From NCBI GenBank assembly GCA_937951935.1, contig CALGAM010000020.1:1-39425 (forward strand): DNA of 39,425 nt, written 5' to 3'. Every line of letters starts with the position of its first letter. The first letter of the stretch is position 1. The notes beneath the pieces are model-generated. The model did not search any database and was not told where the DNA came from. It was given only the letters and a program-made list of their open reading frames with translations. Below, in pieces: positions 1-6,862 of the stretch. Made by a program: the position numbers and the translations under genes. Source of the DNA: an uncultured Micromonospora sp. GTDB lineage: Bacteria > Actinomycetota > Actinomycetes > Mycobacteriales > Micromonosporaceae.

Positions 1-234
1 GGCATCCTGGCCACCATGTACGACAGCCGCACCACACACTGCCGCCAGGTGCTGCAGCGGGTGGTCGAGGCGTTCGGCGACAAGGTCTACCAGACGGTGA
101 TCACCAAGACGGTGAAGTTCCCCGAGTCCACGGTCGCCGGTGCGCCGATCACCATCCTCGACCCGGCGTCCTCCGGGGCCCGTAACTACCGGCAGCTGGC
201 CCGAGAGGTGATCGCCGCGCAGGCCGCGCGGTAA
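1..234 (+). CDS. parA: ParA family chromosome-partitioning ATPase, C-terminal part
   Basis: The reading frame is open from the first base of the window and stops at 232-234, so only the last 77 residues are present. They contain a typical Soj/ParA C-terminus: a stretch around T-M-Y-D-S-R, then a helix with QVLxxVxxxFGDKVYxTVI, and a final segment where the protein lists serine-rich 'YDPxSxGAxxYRxLAxE'-like residues (here LDPASSGARNYRQLARE). ParA ATPases bind DNA and move ParB-parS complexes. The Walker motifs lie upstream of the window. In actinobacteria an orphan parA directly before scpA and scpB is common, and the same order here supports the call. The nucleotide-binding half is not visible, so activity cannot be judged. 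Confidence 0.9.
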   Translation, partial: GILATMYDSRTTHCRQVLQRVVEAFGDKVYQTVITKTVKFPESTVAGAPITILDPASSGARNYRQLAREVIAAQAAR

Positions 235-316
235 CCTGTTGACCAGGTCCTGGCCGGTCGACGCCGGCCGCCTTCCCGTTACGTTCGGCGGGCCCGCCAC
301 GGTGCCCGCCGTGTCA

Positions 317-341
317 AGGATCATCGGTCGAGGATCATCGG
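317..341 (+). repeat. Short direct repeat overlapping the scpA ribosome-binding site
   Basis: AGGATCATCGG occurs at 317-327 and again at 331-341, directly in front of the GTG start at 342. The AGGA of the second copy sits about 7 bases before the start codon and is the likely ribosome-binding site. Whether the duplicate has any function is unknown. Confidence 0.6.
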
Positions 342-1487
342 GTGAGTGACGGTACCGGCGTGCGCGTGCTCGCCGACGGTTCGGAACCGGTGGACTACGG
401 TCGTCGGGTGAGTTCCCCACCCGTTCCGGCGCCGTCGGAGCCGGTGCCGTCCGTCGGCCCCGCCGCGGACCCGGCGGCGCCCGACCCGGCCCCGTCCGCG
501 GCGGCACCCGGCGCGACGCCCGCGGCCGGCCCGTCGTCCGAGTCGACCGAGCCGGCGTCCGGCGGCGGCTTCACCGTGCGGCTGGCGAACTTCACCGGCC
601 CCTTCGACCTGCTGCTGCAGCTCATCGGCAAGCACAAACTCGACGTCACCGAGGTCGCGCTCCACCAGGTGACGGACGAGTTCCTCGCCTACATCCGGGC
701 GATGGGTGACGACTGGGACCTCGACGAGGCCAGCGAGTTCCTCGTCGTCGCCGCCACCCTGCTCGACCTCAAGGCGGCCCGGCTGCTACCCGCCGCCGAG
801 GTGGAGGACGAGGAGGACCTCGCCCTGCTGGAGGCGCGCGACCTGCTCTTCGCCCGGCTGCTGCAGTACAAGGCCTTCAAGGAGGCGGCCGCGTACATCG
901 CCGAGCTGGAGAGCGTCGGCTCCCGGCGCTACCCGCGGGCGGTCAGCCTCGAACCGCGGTACGCCCAGGCGCTGCCCGAGCTGGTGCTCGGGATCGGCCC
1001 CGAGCGGCTCGCCGCGCTGGCGATCAGGGCGATGACGCCGAAGCCGGCTCCCGTGGTCTCGATCGACCACGTGCACATGGTCCGGGTCAGCGTGCGGGAG
1101 CACGCCGCGTTGCTGCGGGACCGGCTGCGCCGGGCCGGCAGCGCCACGTTCCGGATCCTCTGCGCCGACTGCGCGTCCACCCTCGAGGTGGTGGCCCGGT
1201 TCCTGGCGCTGCTGGAGCTGTACCGGGAAGGGCTGGTCGGCTTCACCCAGGAGGAGGCGCTCGGGGAGCTCACCGTACGGTGGACCGGTCCGGCTGACGG
1301 CGGCGCCGAGCTGGACGTCGACGAGTACGCGGGATCCCCGGCCCCCGACCCGCCGGCCGGCGGTGGCGCCGAGGGGGAACGGGCCGCGCCGGAGGCGGAC
1401 GAACCGGGTGCCGGCTCGTCGGCACCCGTCGGCGGGACCGCGAGCGGACCGAGCGACAGCGAGCAGACGCAGGAGGAAGCACGGTGA
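342..1487 (+). CDS. scpA: Segregation and condensation protein A (kleisin)
   Basis: ScpA is the kleisin subunit of the Smc-ScpAB condensin complex that compacts and separates chromosomes. The conserved N-terminal Smc-contacting domain starts near residue 77 (FTVRLANFTGPFDLLLQLI) and is followed by the helical region with DEFLAYI and LDLKAARLLP. A C-terminal winged helix lies near residues 280-320 (VVARFLALLELYREGLV). The first 75 residues and the last 50 are Pro/Ala-rich, probably disordered, and unusual compared with shorter Firmicute ScpA. The GTG start at 342 follows an AGGA site. The stop overlaps the GTG of scpB by four bases, so the two are translationally coupled. The function is well established for the family. 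Confidence 0.95.
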   Translation: MSDGTGVRVLADGSEPVDYGRRVSSPPVPAPSEPVPSVGPAADPAAPDPAPSAAAPGATPAAGPSSESTEPASGGGFTVRLANFTGPFDLLLQLIGKHKLDVTEVALHQVTDEFLAYIRAMGDDWDLDEASEFLVVAATLLDLKAARLLPAAEVEDEEDLALLEARDLLFARLLQYKAFKEAAAYIAELESVGSRRYPRAVSLEPRYAQALPELVLGIGPERLAALAIRAMTPKPAPVVSIDHVHMVRVSVREHAALLRDRLRRAGSATFRILCADCASTLEVVARFLALLELYREGLVGFTQEEALGELTVRWTGPADGGAELDVDEYAGSPAPDPPAGGGAEGERAAPEADEPGAGSSAPVGGTASGPSDSEQTQEEAR

Positions 1488-2455
1488 CCAGCGACAGTCG
1501 GCCGGAGTCCCTGGCCGAGCAGGCTGCGGCCTGGGTGCCGCCCTGGAAGCGGTCGCCCGCCACCGCCGCGCCGACGCCGCAGGACCCCGACGCCGGCACG
1601 CCGGCCGGTATCGGTGGCCGGCCGCCCGCCGGTGGCGGCCCCGAGCGCTCGGAGGGCACGGCTGGCGCGCCGACCGCGGAGGACGTTCCGGAGCGGTCGG
1701 TGAGGCCGGCGGAGACGCCGGAGGAGCCGGGCTGGCCGGTGGAGACGCCGGAGCAGCCGGTGCCGGCCGCGTCGACCGACCCGGCCCCCGCCGACCCGGC
1801 CGGCACGCCGGCGACCGGGACCCTGGAGGACCCGGCGTCGCCTCCCGCCGCCGACGCCCGACACGACGCGGCGGACCCGGGTGAGCAGCCCGGGAAACTC
1901 GCCCTGATCGACGACGCCGAGCTGCGCGGCGCCCTGGAGGCGATCCTGCTCGTCGTCGACCAGCCGGTGACGGAGACCGTCCTGGCCCAGGTGCTGGAGC
2001 AGCCGACCGAGCGGATCGCCGGCCTGCTCGAGCGGCTGGCCCGGGACTACACCGCCGCCGGGCACGGCTTCGAACTGCGTCGGGCGGCCGGGGGCTGGCG
2101 GCTGTACACCCGGCCCGAGTACGCCCCGTACGTCGAGCGGTTCGTGCTGGACGGGCAGTCGGTACGGCTGACCCAGGCGGCGCTGGAGACGCTTGCCGTG
2201 GTCGCCTACAAGCAGCCGGTGACCCGGTCCAGGATCTCGGCCATCCGCGGCGTCAACTGTGACGGGGTGATCCGTACCCTGGTCTCGCGCGGCCTGGTCG
2301 AGGAGTGCGGTACCGAGCCCGAGACCGGTGCCCACCTCTACCGGACGACGACGCTGTTCCTCGAGAAGCTCGGGCTGGACAGCGTCGACCAGCTGCCGCC
2401 ACTTGCCCCGTTCCTGCCCGACGATGTGGAAGAGATCGCCGATGCCCCACGATGA
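1484..2455 (+). CDS. scpB: Segregation and condensation protein B
   Basis: ScpB dimers bind the ScpA kleisin and regulate the Smc ring. The conserved part covers about residues 140-320: LALIDDAELRGALEAILLV, then the tandem winged-helix signature VRLTQAALETLAVVAYKQPVTRSRI and ISAIRGVNCDGVIRTLVSRGLVEE. The first 135 residues are a Pro/Ala/Glu-rich extension that has no counterpart in classical ScpB and is probably disordered. The GTG start overlaps the scpA stop. The 3' end overlaps the next gene by 14 bases. Together with scpA and the pseudouridine synthase this forms a tight operon. Confidence 0.95.
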   Translation: MTSDSRPESLAEQAAAWVPPWKRSPATAAPTPQDPDAGTPAGIGGRPPAGGGPERSEGTAGAPTAEDVPERSVRPAETPEEPGWPVETPEQPVPAASTDPAPADPAGTPATGTLEDPASPPAADARHDAADPGEQPGKLALIDDAELRGALEAILLVVDQPVTETVLAQVLEQPTERIAGLLERLARDYTAAGHGFELRRAAGGWRLYTRPEYAPYVERFVLDGQSVRLTQAALETLAVVAYKQPVTRSRISAIRGVNCDGVIRTLVSRGLVEECGTEPETGAHLYRTTTLFLEKLGLDSVDQLPPLAPFLPDDVEEIADAPR

Positions 2456-3206
2456 GCCGGTGGCCCGGGGTGACCAGCCGGCCCCGCGCGTCGAACGTCT
2501 CCAGAAGGTGCTCGCGGCGGCCGGTGTCGGCTCCCGGCGTGCCTGCGAGGATCTGATCGCCCGGCGGCGGGTCACCGTTGACGGGCGTGTCGCCCGGCTC
2601 GGTGACAAGGTCGACCCGACCACCGCCGTCATCCACGTCGACGGCGAGCGGGTGGTGACCGACACCCGCCTGGTCTACCTGGCGTTGAACAAGCCACGCG
2701 GCGTGGTGTCGACGATGGCGGACGAGAAGGGCCGAACCGCGGTCGCGGACCTCCTGGGCCGGGTGGACGAGCGGGTCTACCACGTCGGCCGGCTCGACGC
2801 GGACAGCGAGGGCCTGCTGCTGCTCACCAACGACGGGACCCTCGCGCACCGGCTGATGCATCCGTCGTTCGGCGTTCCGAAGACGTATCTGTGCGAGGTG
2901 GTGGGGCCGGTGCCCCGCGGCGTCGGGCGGCGGCTGATGGCCGGGGTCGAGCTGGCGGACGGCCCGGCGCGGGTGGACCGGTTCCGGCTGGTGGACAGCC
3001 TGGGACGGATCGCCCAGGTGGAGTTGGTCCTGCACGAAGGCCGCAAACACATCGTGCGGCGGCTGATGGAGGAGGTCGGGCACCCGGTACTCCGGTTGGT
3101 GCGTACCGCCATCGGGCCGGTCCGCCTCGGTGACCTGCGGCCCGGGCGTACCCGGGTGTTGAGCAACGCCGAGATCGCCGCGCTGTTCAAGGCGGTCGGC
3201 GGCTGA
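2442..3206 (+). CDS. rluB: S4-domain pseudouridine synthase (RluB/RsuA family)
   Basis: This 254-residue enzyme should convert a uridine in rRNA to pseudouridine. An N-terminal S4 RNA-binding domain (RLQKVLAAAGVGSRRACEDLI) precedes the RsuA-family catalytic core. The core holds the motif GRLDADSEGLLLLTNDG, whose first Asp is the catalytic residue in this family. It also holds the KTYLCEVVG and EGRKHIVRRLME blocks. An upstream in-frame start at 2328 would add residues with no family resemblance, so I chose the ATG at 2442, 14 bases inside the scpB end. Location after scpAB is the conserved bacterial arrangement. The exact rRNA site (RluB versus another RsuA member) is inferred from context only. 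Confidence 0.92.
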   Translation: MPHDEPVARGDQPAPRVERLQKVLAAAGVGSRRACEDLIARRRVTVDGRVARLGDKVDPTTAVIHVDGERVVTDTRLVYLALNKPRGVVSTMADEKGRTAVADLLGRVDERVYHVGRLDADSEGLLLLTNDGTLAHRLMHPSFGVPKTYLCEVVGPVPRGVGRRLMAGVELADGPARVDRFRLVDSLGRIAQVELVLHEGRKHIVRRLMEEVGHPVLRLVRTAIGPVRLGDLRPGRTRVLSNAEIAALFKAVGG

Positions 3207-3352
3207 CCGGTCGGGGGAGGGCCGTTCCGCGCTGACCGTCGGGCGCGGGGCGGATCGGGGCACGGGGCATGATGGACGGCGGAACGTGGACGTGTGGGTG
3301 GCGCCGCGGCCGGGGTCGCGGGTGCCTCCTGGTGACCGGGTGAGGAGGAACG

Positions 3353-4036
3353 GTGGCGGAAGAGGTACGGACCGGGCGATGTGTGGTCGCCGTGGATGGG
3401 CCGTCCGGTTCGGGGAAGTCCACCGTCTCCCGAAGACTGGCGAGTCTCCTCGGTGCCCGTTACCTGGACACCGGTGCCATGTACCGGGCCGTGACCTGGG
3501 CGGTGCTGCGGTCCGGCGTCGACCCGTCCGATGCCGAGTCGGTGGCGAAGGTGGCGGGGGAGGTCGATCTGCGCATCGGCGTGGACCCGGAGGCTCCCAG
3601 CGTGACCGCGGACGGGATCGCCGTCGACCGGGAGATCCGGGGCCCGGAGGTGACCGCGGCCGTCTCCGCGGTGGCGGCCGTACCCGCCGTGCGGGAGATC
3701 CTTGTCGCGCAGCAGCGGAAGATCATCGAGTCGGCCGGCCGGATCGTGGTCGAGGGTCGGGACATCGGCTCGGTGGTGGCACCGGACGCCGATCTCAAGG
3801 TCTACCTGACCGCGTCCCCCGAGGCGCGGGCGTACCGACGTTCCGCGGAGAACGCGACCGATCTGGCGACCACCGCGGCGGATCTGGCCCGGCGGGATCG
3901 GCTCGACTCGACCCGCGCGGCGGACCCGCTGCGACAGGCGGCGGACGCGGTGGTCCTGGACACCACCGAGCTGGGGATCGACGAGGTGGTCGATCGGCTG
4001 CGGGAGCTGCTCGCCGGACGGTGGTCCGGCCGGTGA
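3353..4036 (+). CDS. cmk: Cytidylate kinase
   Basis: Cmk phosphorylates CMP and dCMP with ATP in pyrimidine nucleotide salvage and turnover. The 227-residue protein has the P-loop GPSGSGKS at residues 16-23 and the segment YLDTGAMYRAVTWA. It also has the family block IVVEGRDIGSVVAPDADLKVYLTA, followed by the R/D-rich lid with RRDRLDSTR. The length matches the short (about 225 aa) bacterial Cmk. The GTG start has a GAGGAGG site at 3343-3348, five bases upstream. It lies 146 bp after rluB and 67 bp before der, the usual cmk-der pairing in actinobacteria. Confidence 0.96.
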   Translation: MAEEVRTGRCVVAVDGPSGSGKSTVSRRLASLLGARYLDTGAMYRAVTWAVLRSGVDPSDAESVAKVAGEVDLRIGVDPEAPSVTADGIAVDREIRGPEVTAAVSAVAAVPAVREILVAQQRKIIESAGRIVVEGRDIGSVVAPDADLKVYLTASPEARAYRRSAENATDLATTAADLARRDRLDSTRAADPLRQAADAVVLDTTELGIDEVVDRLRELLAGRWSGR

Positions 4037-4106
4037 CGCGGCGGGTCGGCGCGACGGGTGACGTGGTGGGGCGCGACCGCGCCCGCCGGGGTGGTGAGGA
4101 GGCGTG

Positions 4107-5513
4107 GTGAGCACGGGGGACGGTTGGGTCGAGCTGCGGGAGCCGGATGTCGCCGACGAGGCGGCGCCCACCGGTCCGCTGCCGGTGGTGGCGGTCGTCG
4201 GACGGCCCAACGTCGGCAAGTCGACGCTGGTGAACCGGATCATCGGCCGCCGGCAGGCGGTCGTTGAGGACGTTCCCGGGGTGACCCGGGACCGGGTGCC
4301 CTACGACGCCCAGTGGGCGGGGCGGCGGTTCGTCGTGGTCGACACCGGCGGGTGGGAGCCGGACGCCCGGGACCGGGCGGCGGCCATCGCGGCCCAGGCC
4401 GAACACGCGGTGGCGGCCGCCGACGTGGTGCTGTTCGTGGTCGACGCGACGGTCGGGGCCACCGACGTGGACGAGGCCGCGGTGCGGATGCTGCGGCGGA
4501 GCGCCAAGCCGGTGCTGCTGGTCGCGAACAAGGCGGACAACAGCGCCGTCGACGTCGAGGCGGCGTCGCTGTGGTCGCTCGGGCTCGGTGAGCCGCATCC
4601 GGTCTCCGCCCTGCACGGCCGGGGTTCCGGCGACCTGCTCGACGCGATCCTCGAGGCGCTGCCGGAGGCGCCACCGGTGACCGAGGCGGGCCCGCGGGGT
4701 CCGCGCCGGGTCGCGCTGGTGGGCCGCCCCAACGTGGGGAAGTCCAGTCTGCTCAACCGGCTGGCGAAGGAGGAGCGGGCGGTGGTGGACTCCGTCGCCG
4801 GCACCACCGTCGACCCCGTCGACAGCCTCGTCGAGATCGGCGGGGAGGTCTGGCGGTTCGTCGACACCGCCGGGCTGCGCAAGCGGGTCGGCAGGGCCAG
4901 CGGGACGGAGTACTACGCCAGCCTGCGTACCGCCGCCGCGATCGAGGCCGCCGAGGTGGCCGTGGTCCTGATCGACGCGAGTGAGCCGATCAGCGAGCAG
5001 GACCAGCGGATCCTGACCATGGTGACGCAGGCCGGGCGGGCGCTGGTCATCGCGTTCAACAAGTGGGACCTGGTGGACGCCGAACGGCGGTACTACCTGG
5101 ACCGGGAGATCGAGCGGGAGTTGCGGCGGATCCCGTGGGCGATCCGGGTGAACCTGTCGGCCAAGACCGGCCGGTCGGTGGACCGGCTCGCCCCGGCGCT
5201 GCGGACCGCCCTGGCGAGCTGGGAGTACCGGGTGCCGACCGGACAGCTCAACCAGTGGCTCACCGCCCTGGTGCAGGCGACCCCGCACCCGGTGCGCGGC
5301 GGCCGGGCGCCCCGCGTGCTCTTCGCCACGCAGGCGGGGACCTGTCCGCCCCGGTTCGTCCTCTTCACCACGGGTCCGCTGGACGCCGGCTACCAGCGGT
5401 TCATCGAGCGGAAGCTTCGGGAGGACTTCGGCTTCCGGGGCAGCCCGGTGGAGATCGCGGTGCGGCCCCGGAAGCGGAACGGGGCCGGCGGGCGCGGCAG
5501 GGCACGCGGCTGA
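4107..5513 (+). CDS. der: Ribosome-biogenesis GTPase Der (EngA)
   Basis: Der is a double GTPase required for 50S ribosomal subunit maturation. Two G domains in tandem are visible. The first has GRPNVGKST near residue 32, DTGGW, and NKAD; the second has GRPNVGKSS near residue 206, DTAGL, and NKWD. A C-terminal KH-like domain follows (RAPRVLFATQAGTCPPRFVLF...FGFRGSPVEIAVRPR) and ends in a basic Gly/Arg tail. GTG codons at 4104 and 4107 both fit. The GGAGG at 4098-4102 is too close to 4104, so I prefer 4107, giving 468 residues. This is the last gene of the housekeeping block before the tRNA. Confidence 0.96.
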   Translation: MSTGDGWVELREPDVADEAAPTGPLPVVAVVGRPNVGKSTLVNRIIGRRQAVVEDVPGVTRDRVPYDAQWAGRRFVVVDTGGWEPDARDRAAAIAAQAEHAVAAADVVLFVVDATVGATDVDEAAVRMLRRSAKPVLLVANKADNSAVDVEAASLWSLGLGEPHPVSALHGRGSGDLLDAILEALPEAPPVTEAGPRGPRRVALVGRPNVGKSSLLNRLAKEERAVVDSVAGTTVDPVDSLVEIGGEVWRFVDTAGLRKRVGRASGTEYYASLRTAAAIEAAEVAVVLIDASEPISEQDQRILTMVTQAGRALVIAFNKWDLVDAERRYYLDREIERELRRIPWAIRVNLSAKTGRSVDRLAPALRTALASWEYRVPTGQLNQWLTALVQATPHPVRGGRAPRVLFATQAGTCPPRFVLFTTGPLDAGYQRFIERKLREDFGFRGSPVEIAVRPRKRNGAGGRGRARG

Positions 5514-5655
5514 TCCGGTGGGGACCGACCGGGTGGTTCCGGCCCTGCTTTCCATCTTCCTAGGATGGCGTAGGGGATGTGAGTCACGCCGGTCGACACC
5601 GATCCTCGCGAACCGGGCGGGGGAGGGTGTGTACGCGTCCGGGATCATCCTGCGC

Positions 5656-5661
5656 TAAGCT
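5656..5661 (+). promoter_or_regulatory. Candidate -10 element for tRNA-Pro
   Basis: TAAGCT at 5656-5661 fits the actinobacterial TANNNT -10 pattern and lies about 36 bases before the tRNA, a spacing that would leave a short leader. No convincing -35 hexamer is seen at the right distance, so this is only a candidate. Confidence 0.3.
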
Positions 5662-5697
5662 GTATCGGCCGCCACGGGAAGGCCCGGATGGCGGCAC

Positions 5698-5771
<74 letters not shown>

Positions 5772-5777
5772 CAGCAA

Positions 5778-5827
5778 CGACAGAGGCCGTTGACCGGAGC
5801 GTGTGTCCTGGTCAACGGCCTCTGTCG
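5778..5827 (+). terminator. Perfect 18-bp hairpin after tRNA-Pro
   Basis: The arm at 5778-5795 (CGACAGAGGCCGTTGACC) is an exact inverted copy of 5810-5827, with a 14-base loop. It begins six bases after the mature tRNA end. There is no T-run, which is usual for actinobacterial terminators. It probably ends tRNA transcription. Confidence 0.8.
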
Positions 5828-5968
5828 TGTTCCCGGCAAGGGTGGTCGCGGATCAGACGGCCACGGGGGTGGGTGGGGCCGCGTGGAGGCCGAGCGCCGT
5901 GCGACCCCCCACGGCCTGGCGCCGGAGGCCCGGGACTTCCTCACGGCGCTGGGCAGCCCAGGCAGCGT

Positions 5969-6048
5969 GTCACCGGCCAGGTGGCGGAGCCGGCCGGCCG
6001 TGCGCGCCCGGCGTTGTGGACGAAGACGAACAGGACGCGGGCCTGTCC
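5969..6048 (-). pseudogene. Relic of an arsenate reductase (low-molecular-weight phosphatase type ArsC)
   Basis: Read on the minus strand, the sequence starting near 6039 encodes RVLFVFVHNAGRA. This is almost the P-loop of LMW-type arsenate reductase, normally VLFVCVHNAGRS. A frame change then gives AGRLRHLAGD, which matches the next ArsC segment (usually aGwLRHLAGD). The catalytic Cys is replaced by Phe, the frame is broken, and nothing recognisable follows, so this is an N-terminal remnant rather than a gene. It lies directly downstream of the GNAT gene on the same strand, with 18 bp between. The relic identity rests on pattern memory of the family; an alignment would settle it. Confidence 0.55.
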
Positions 6049-6066
6049 CTCGTGGCCGTCCCGCCC

Positions 6067-6582
6067 TCAGGTGATCGCCGGGCTGCGACGTTCGATGAGG
6101 GTGACGTCGCGCCAGGTGCCGTGGTGGCGGCCGATGCGCTGGCGGGTGCCGACGATGCGGAACCCGCACGAGAGGTGCAGGGCGAGGCTGGCGGTGTTCT
6201 CGGGGAACACGCCGGCCTGGATGGTCCAGATGCCGGCCTGCTCGGTGGAGGCGATCAGGGCGTCGAGCAGGAGACGGCCGACGCCCCGGCCGCGGGCGTC
6301 GGGGTGGACGTAGACCGAGTGTTCGACCACGCCGGCGTAGACACGTCGGACGGACACCGCCGAGCAGGCGACCCAGCCCAGGACGTGACCGGTGGCGTCG
6401 ACAGCGACCCAGCGGTGGCCGGGCAGTCGGCTGGTGGTGAACCGTTCCCAGGTGGGTGGTTCGGTTTCGAACGTGGCGTGGCCGGTGGCGATGCCGAGCC
6501 GGTAGATCTCCAGGACGGCGTCGGCGTGCTGGTCGCCCATCGCGGCGACGCTGATTCCGGTGGTGCGGGCCGGAGCGCTCAT
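6067..6582 (-). CDS. GNAT acetyltransferase, phosphinothricin/arsinothricin (Pat/ArsN1) type
   Basis: This 171-residue protein belongs to the GNAT superfamily, which transfers acetyl from acetyl-CoA. The opening (ISVAAMGDQHADAVLEIYRLGIATGHATFETEPPTWERF) matches the phosphinothricin N-acetyltransferase group, where IYxxgIatgxATFExxPPxw is typical. Motif A with the acetyl-CoA loop reads YVHPDARGRGVGRLLLDALI, and QAGVFPENTASLALHLSCGFRIVG follows. The ATG at 6582 was chosen because the family begins here; longer upstream reading has no similarity. Members detoxify glutamate-analogue antibiotics (phosphinothricin, arsinothricin) by N-acetylation. The arsC relic just downstream makes an ars-operon origin (ArsN1) plausible. 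Substrate specificity cannot be read from the sequence. Confidence 0.85.
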   Translation of the reverse strand: MSAPARTTGISVAAMGDQHADAVLEIYRLGIATGHATFETEPPTWERFTTSRLPGHRWVAVDATGHVLGWVACSAVSVRRVYAGVVEHSVYVHPDARGRGVGRLLLDALIASTEQAGIWTIQAGVFPENTASLALHLSCGFRIVGTRQRIGRHHGTWRDVTLIERRSPAIT

Positions 6583-6765
6583 CGGTCCTGCTCGGCGTGG
6601 TACGGCACGGCGACAGCATACGCGGAGGCGGTGTGGGGGGTACCCCAGGTGACGGCGGCGGCCGGGCTGCCGACGTGTGGGACGGCGACGAAGCCGTTCG
6701 TTTCCGCGGCGGATTCTCCACGTGACGTTGGAGCCGACGCGGCCGGCGATCAATTTGTCGCATTG

Positions 6766-6776
6766 TAGAAATTCTA
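6766..6776. promoter_or_regulatory. Palindrome TAGAAATTCTA in the AT-rich LAL promoter region
   Basis: A perfect 11-base palindrome (TAGAA-A-TTCTA) lies in an AT-rich stretch (about 6750-6840) that stands out from the surrounding GC-rich DNA. It is 32 bases upstream of a TAATAT box. It could be an operator for the regulator gene downstream. No binding protein can be named. Confidence 0.4.
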
Positions 6777-6807
6777 TGTTTTTGCTGGCTGGTTCATGTC
6801 AGTCGGC

Positions 6808-6813
6808 TAATAT
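6808..6813 (+). promoter_or_regulatory. Candidate -10 box for the LAL regulator gene
   Basis: TAATAT at 6808-6813 is close to the consensus -10 hexamer and rare in this GC-rich DNA. A clear -35 at 17 bases is not seen; TTGCTG at 6782-6787 is 20 bases away. If real, transcription starts near 6820, which excludes the ATG at 6812 as the start codon and favours the ATG at 6863. Confidence 0.4.
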
Positions 6814-6862
6814 GCACCGATGGACGTCATTGTTCCGGCCATTTCGGCTGTGTGTCGTCGTG

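Noticed and set aside
929..2665. 578-codon minus-strand frame across scpA and scpB
   Set aside because: Ser/Arg/Pro/Gly junk with no similarity, opposite two well-recognised genes.
2777..5648. Long minus-strand frames opposite rluB, cmk and der
   Set aside because: Antisense shadow of strongly conserved plus-strand genes.
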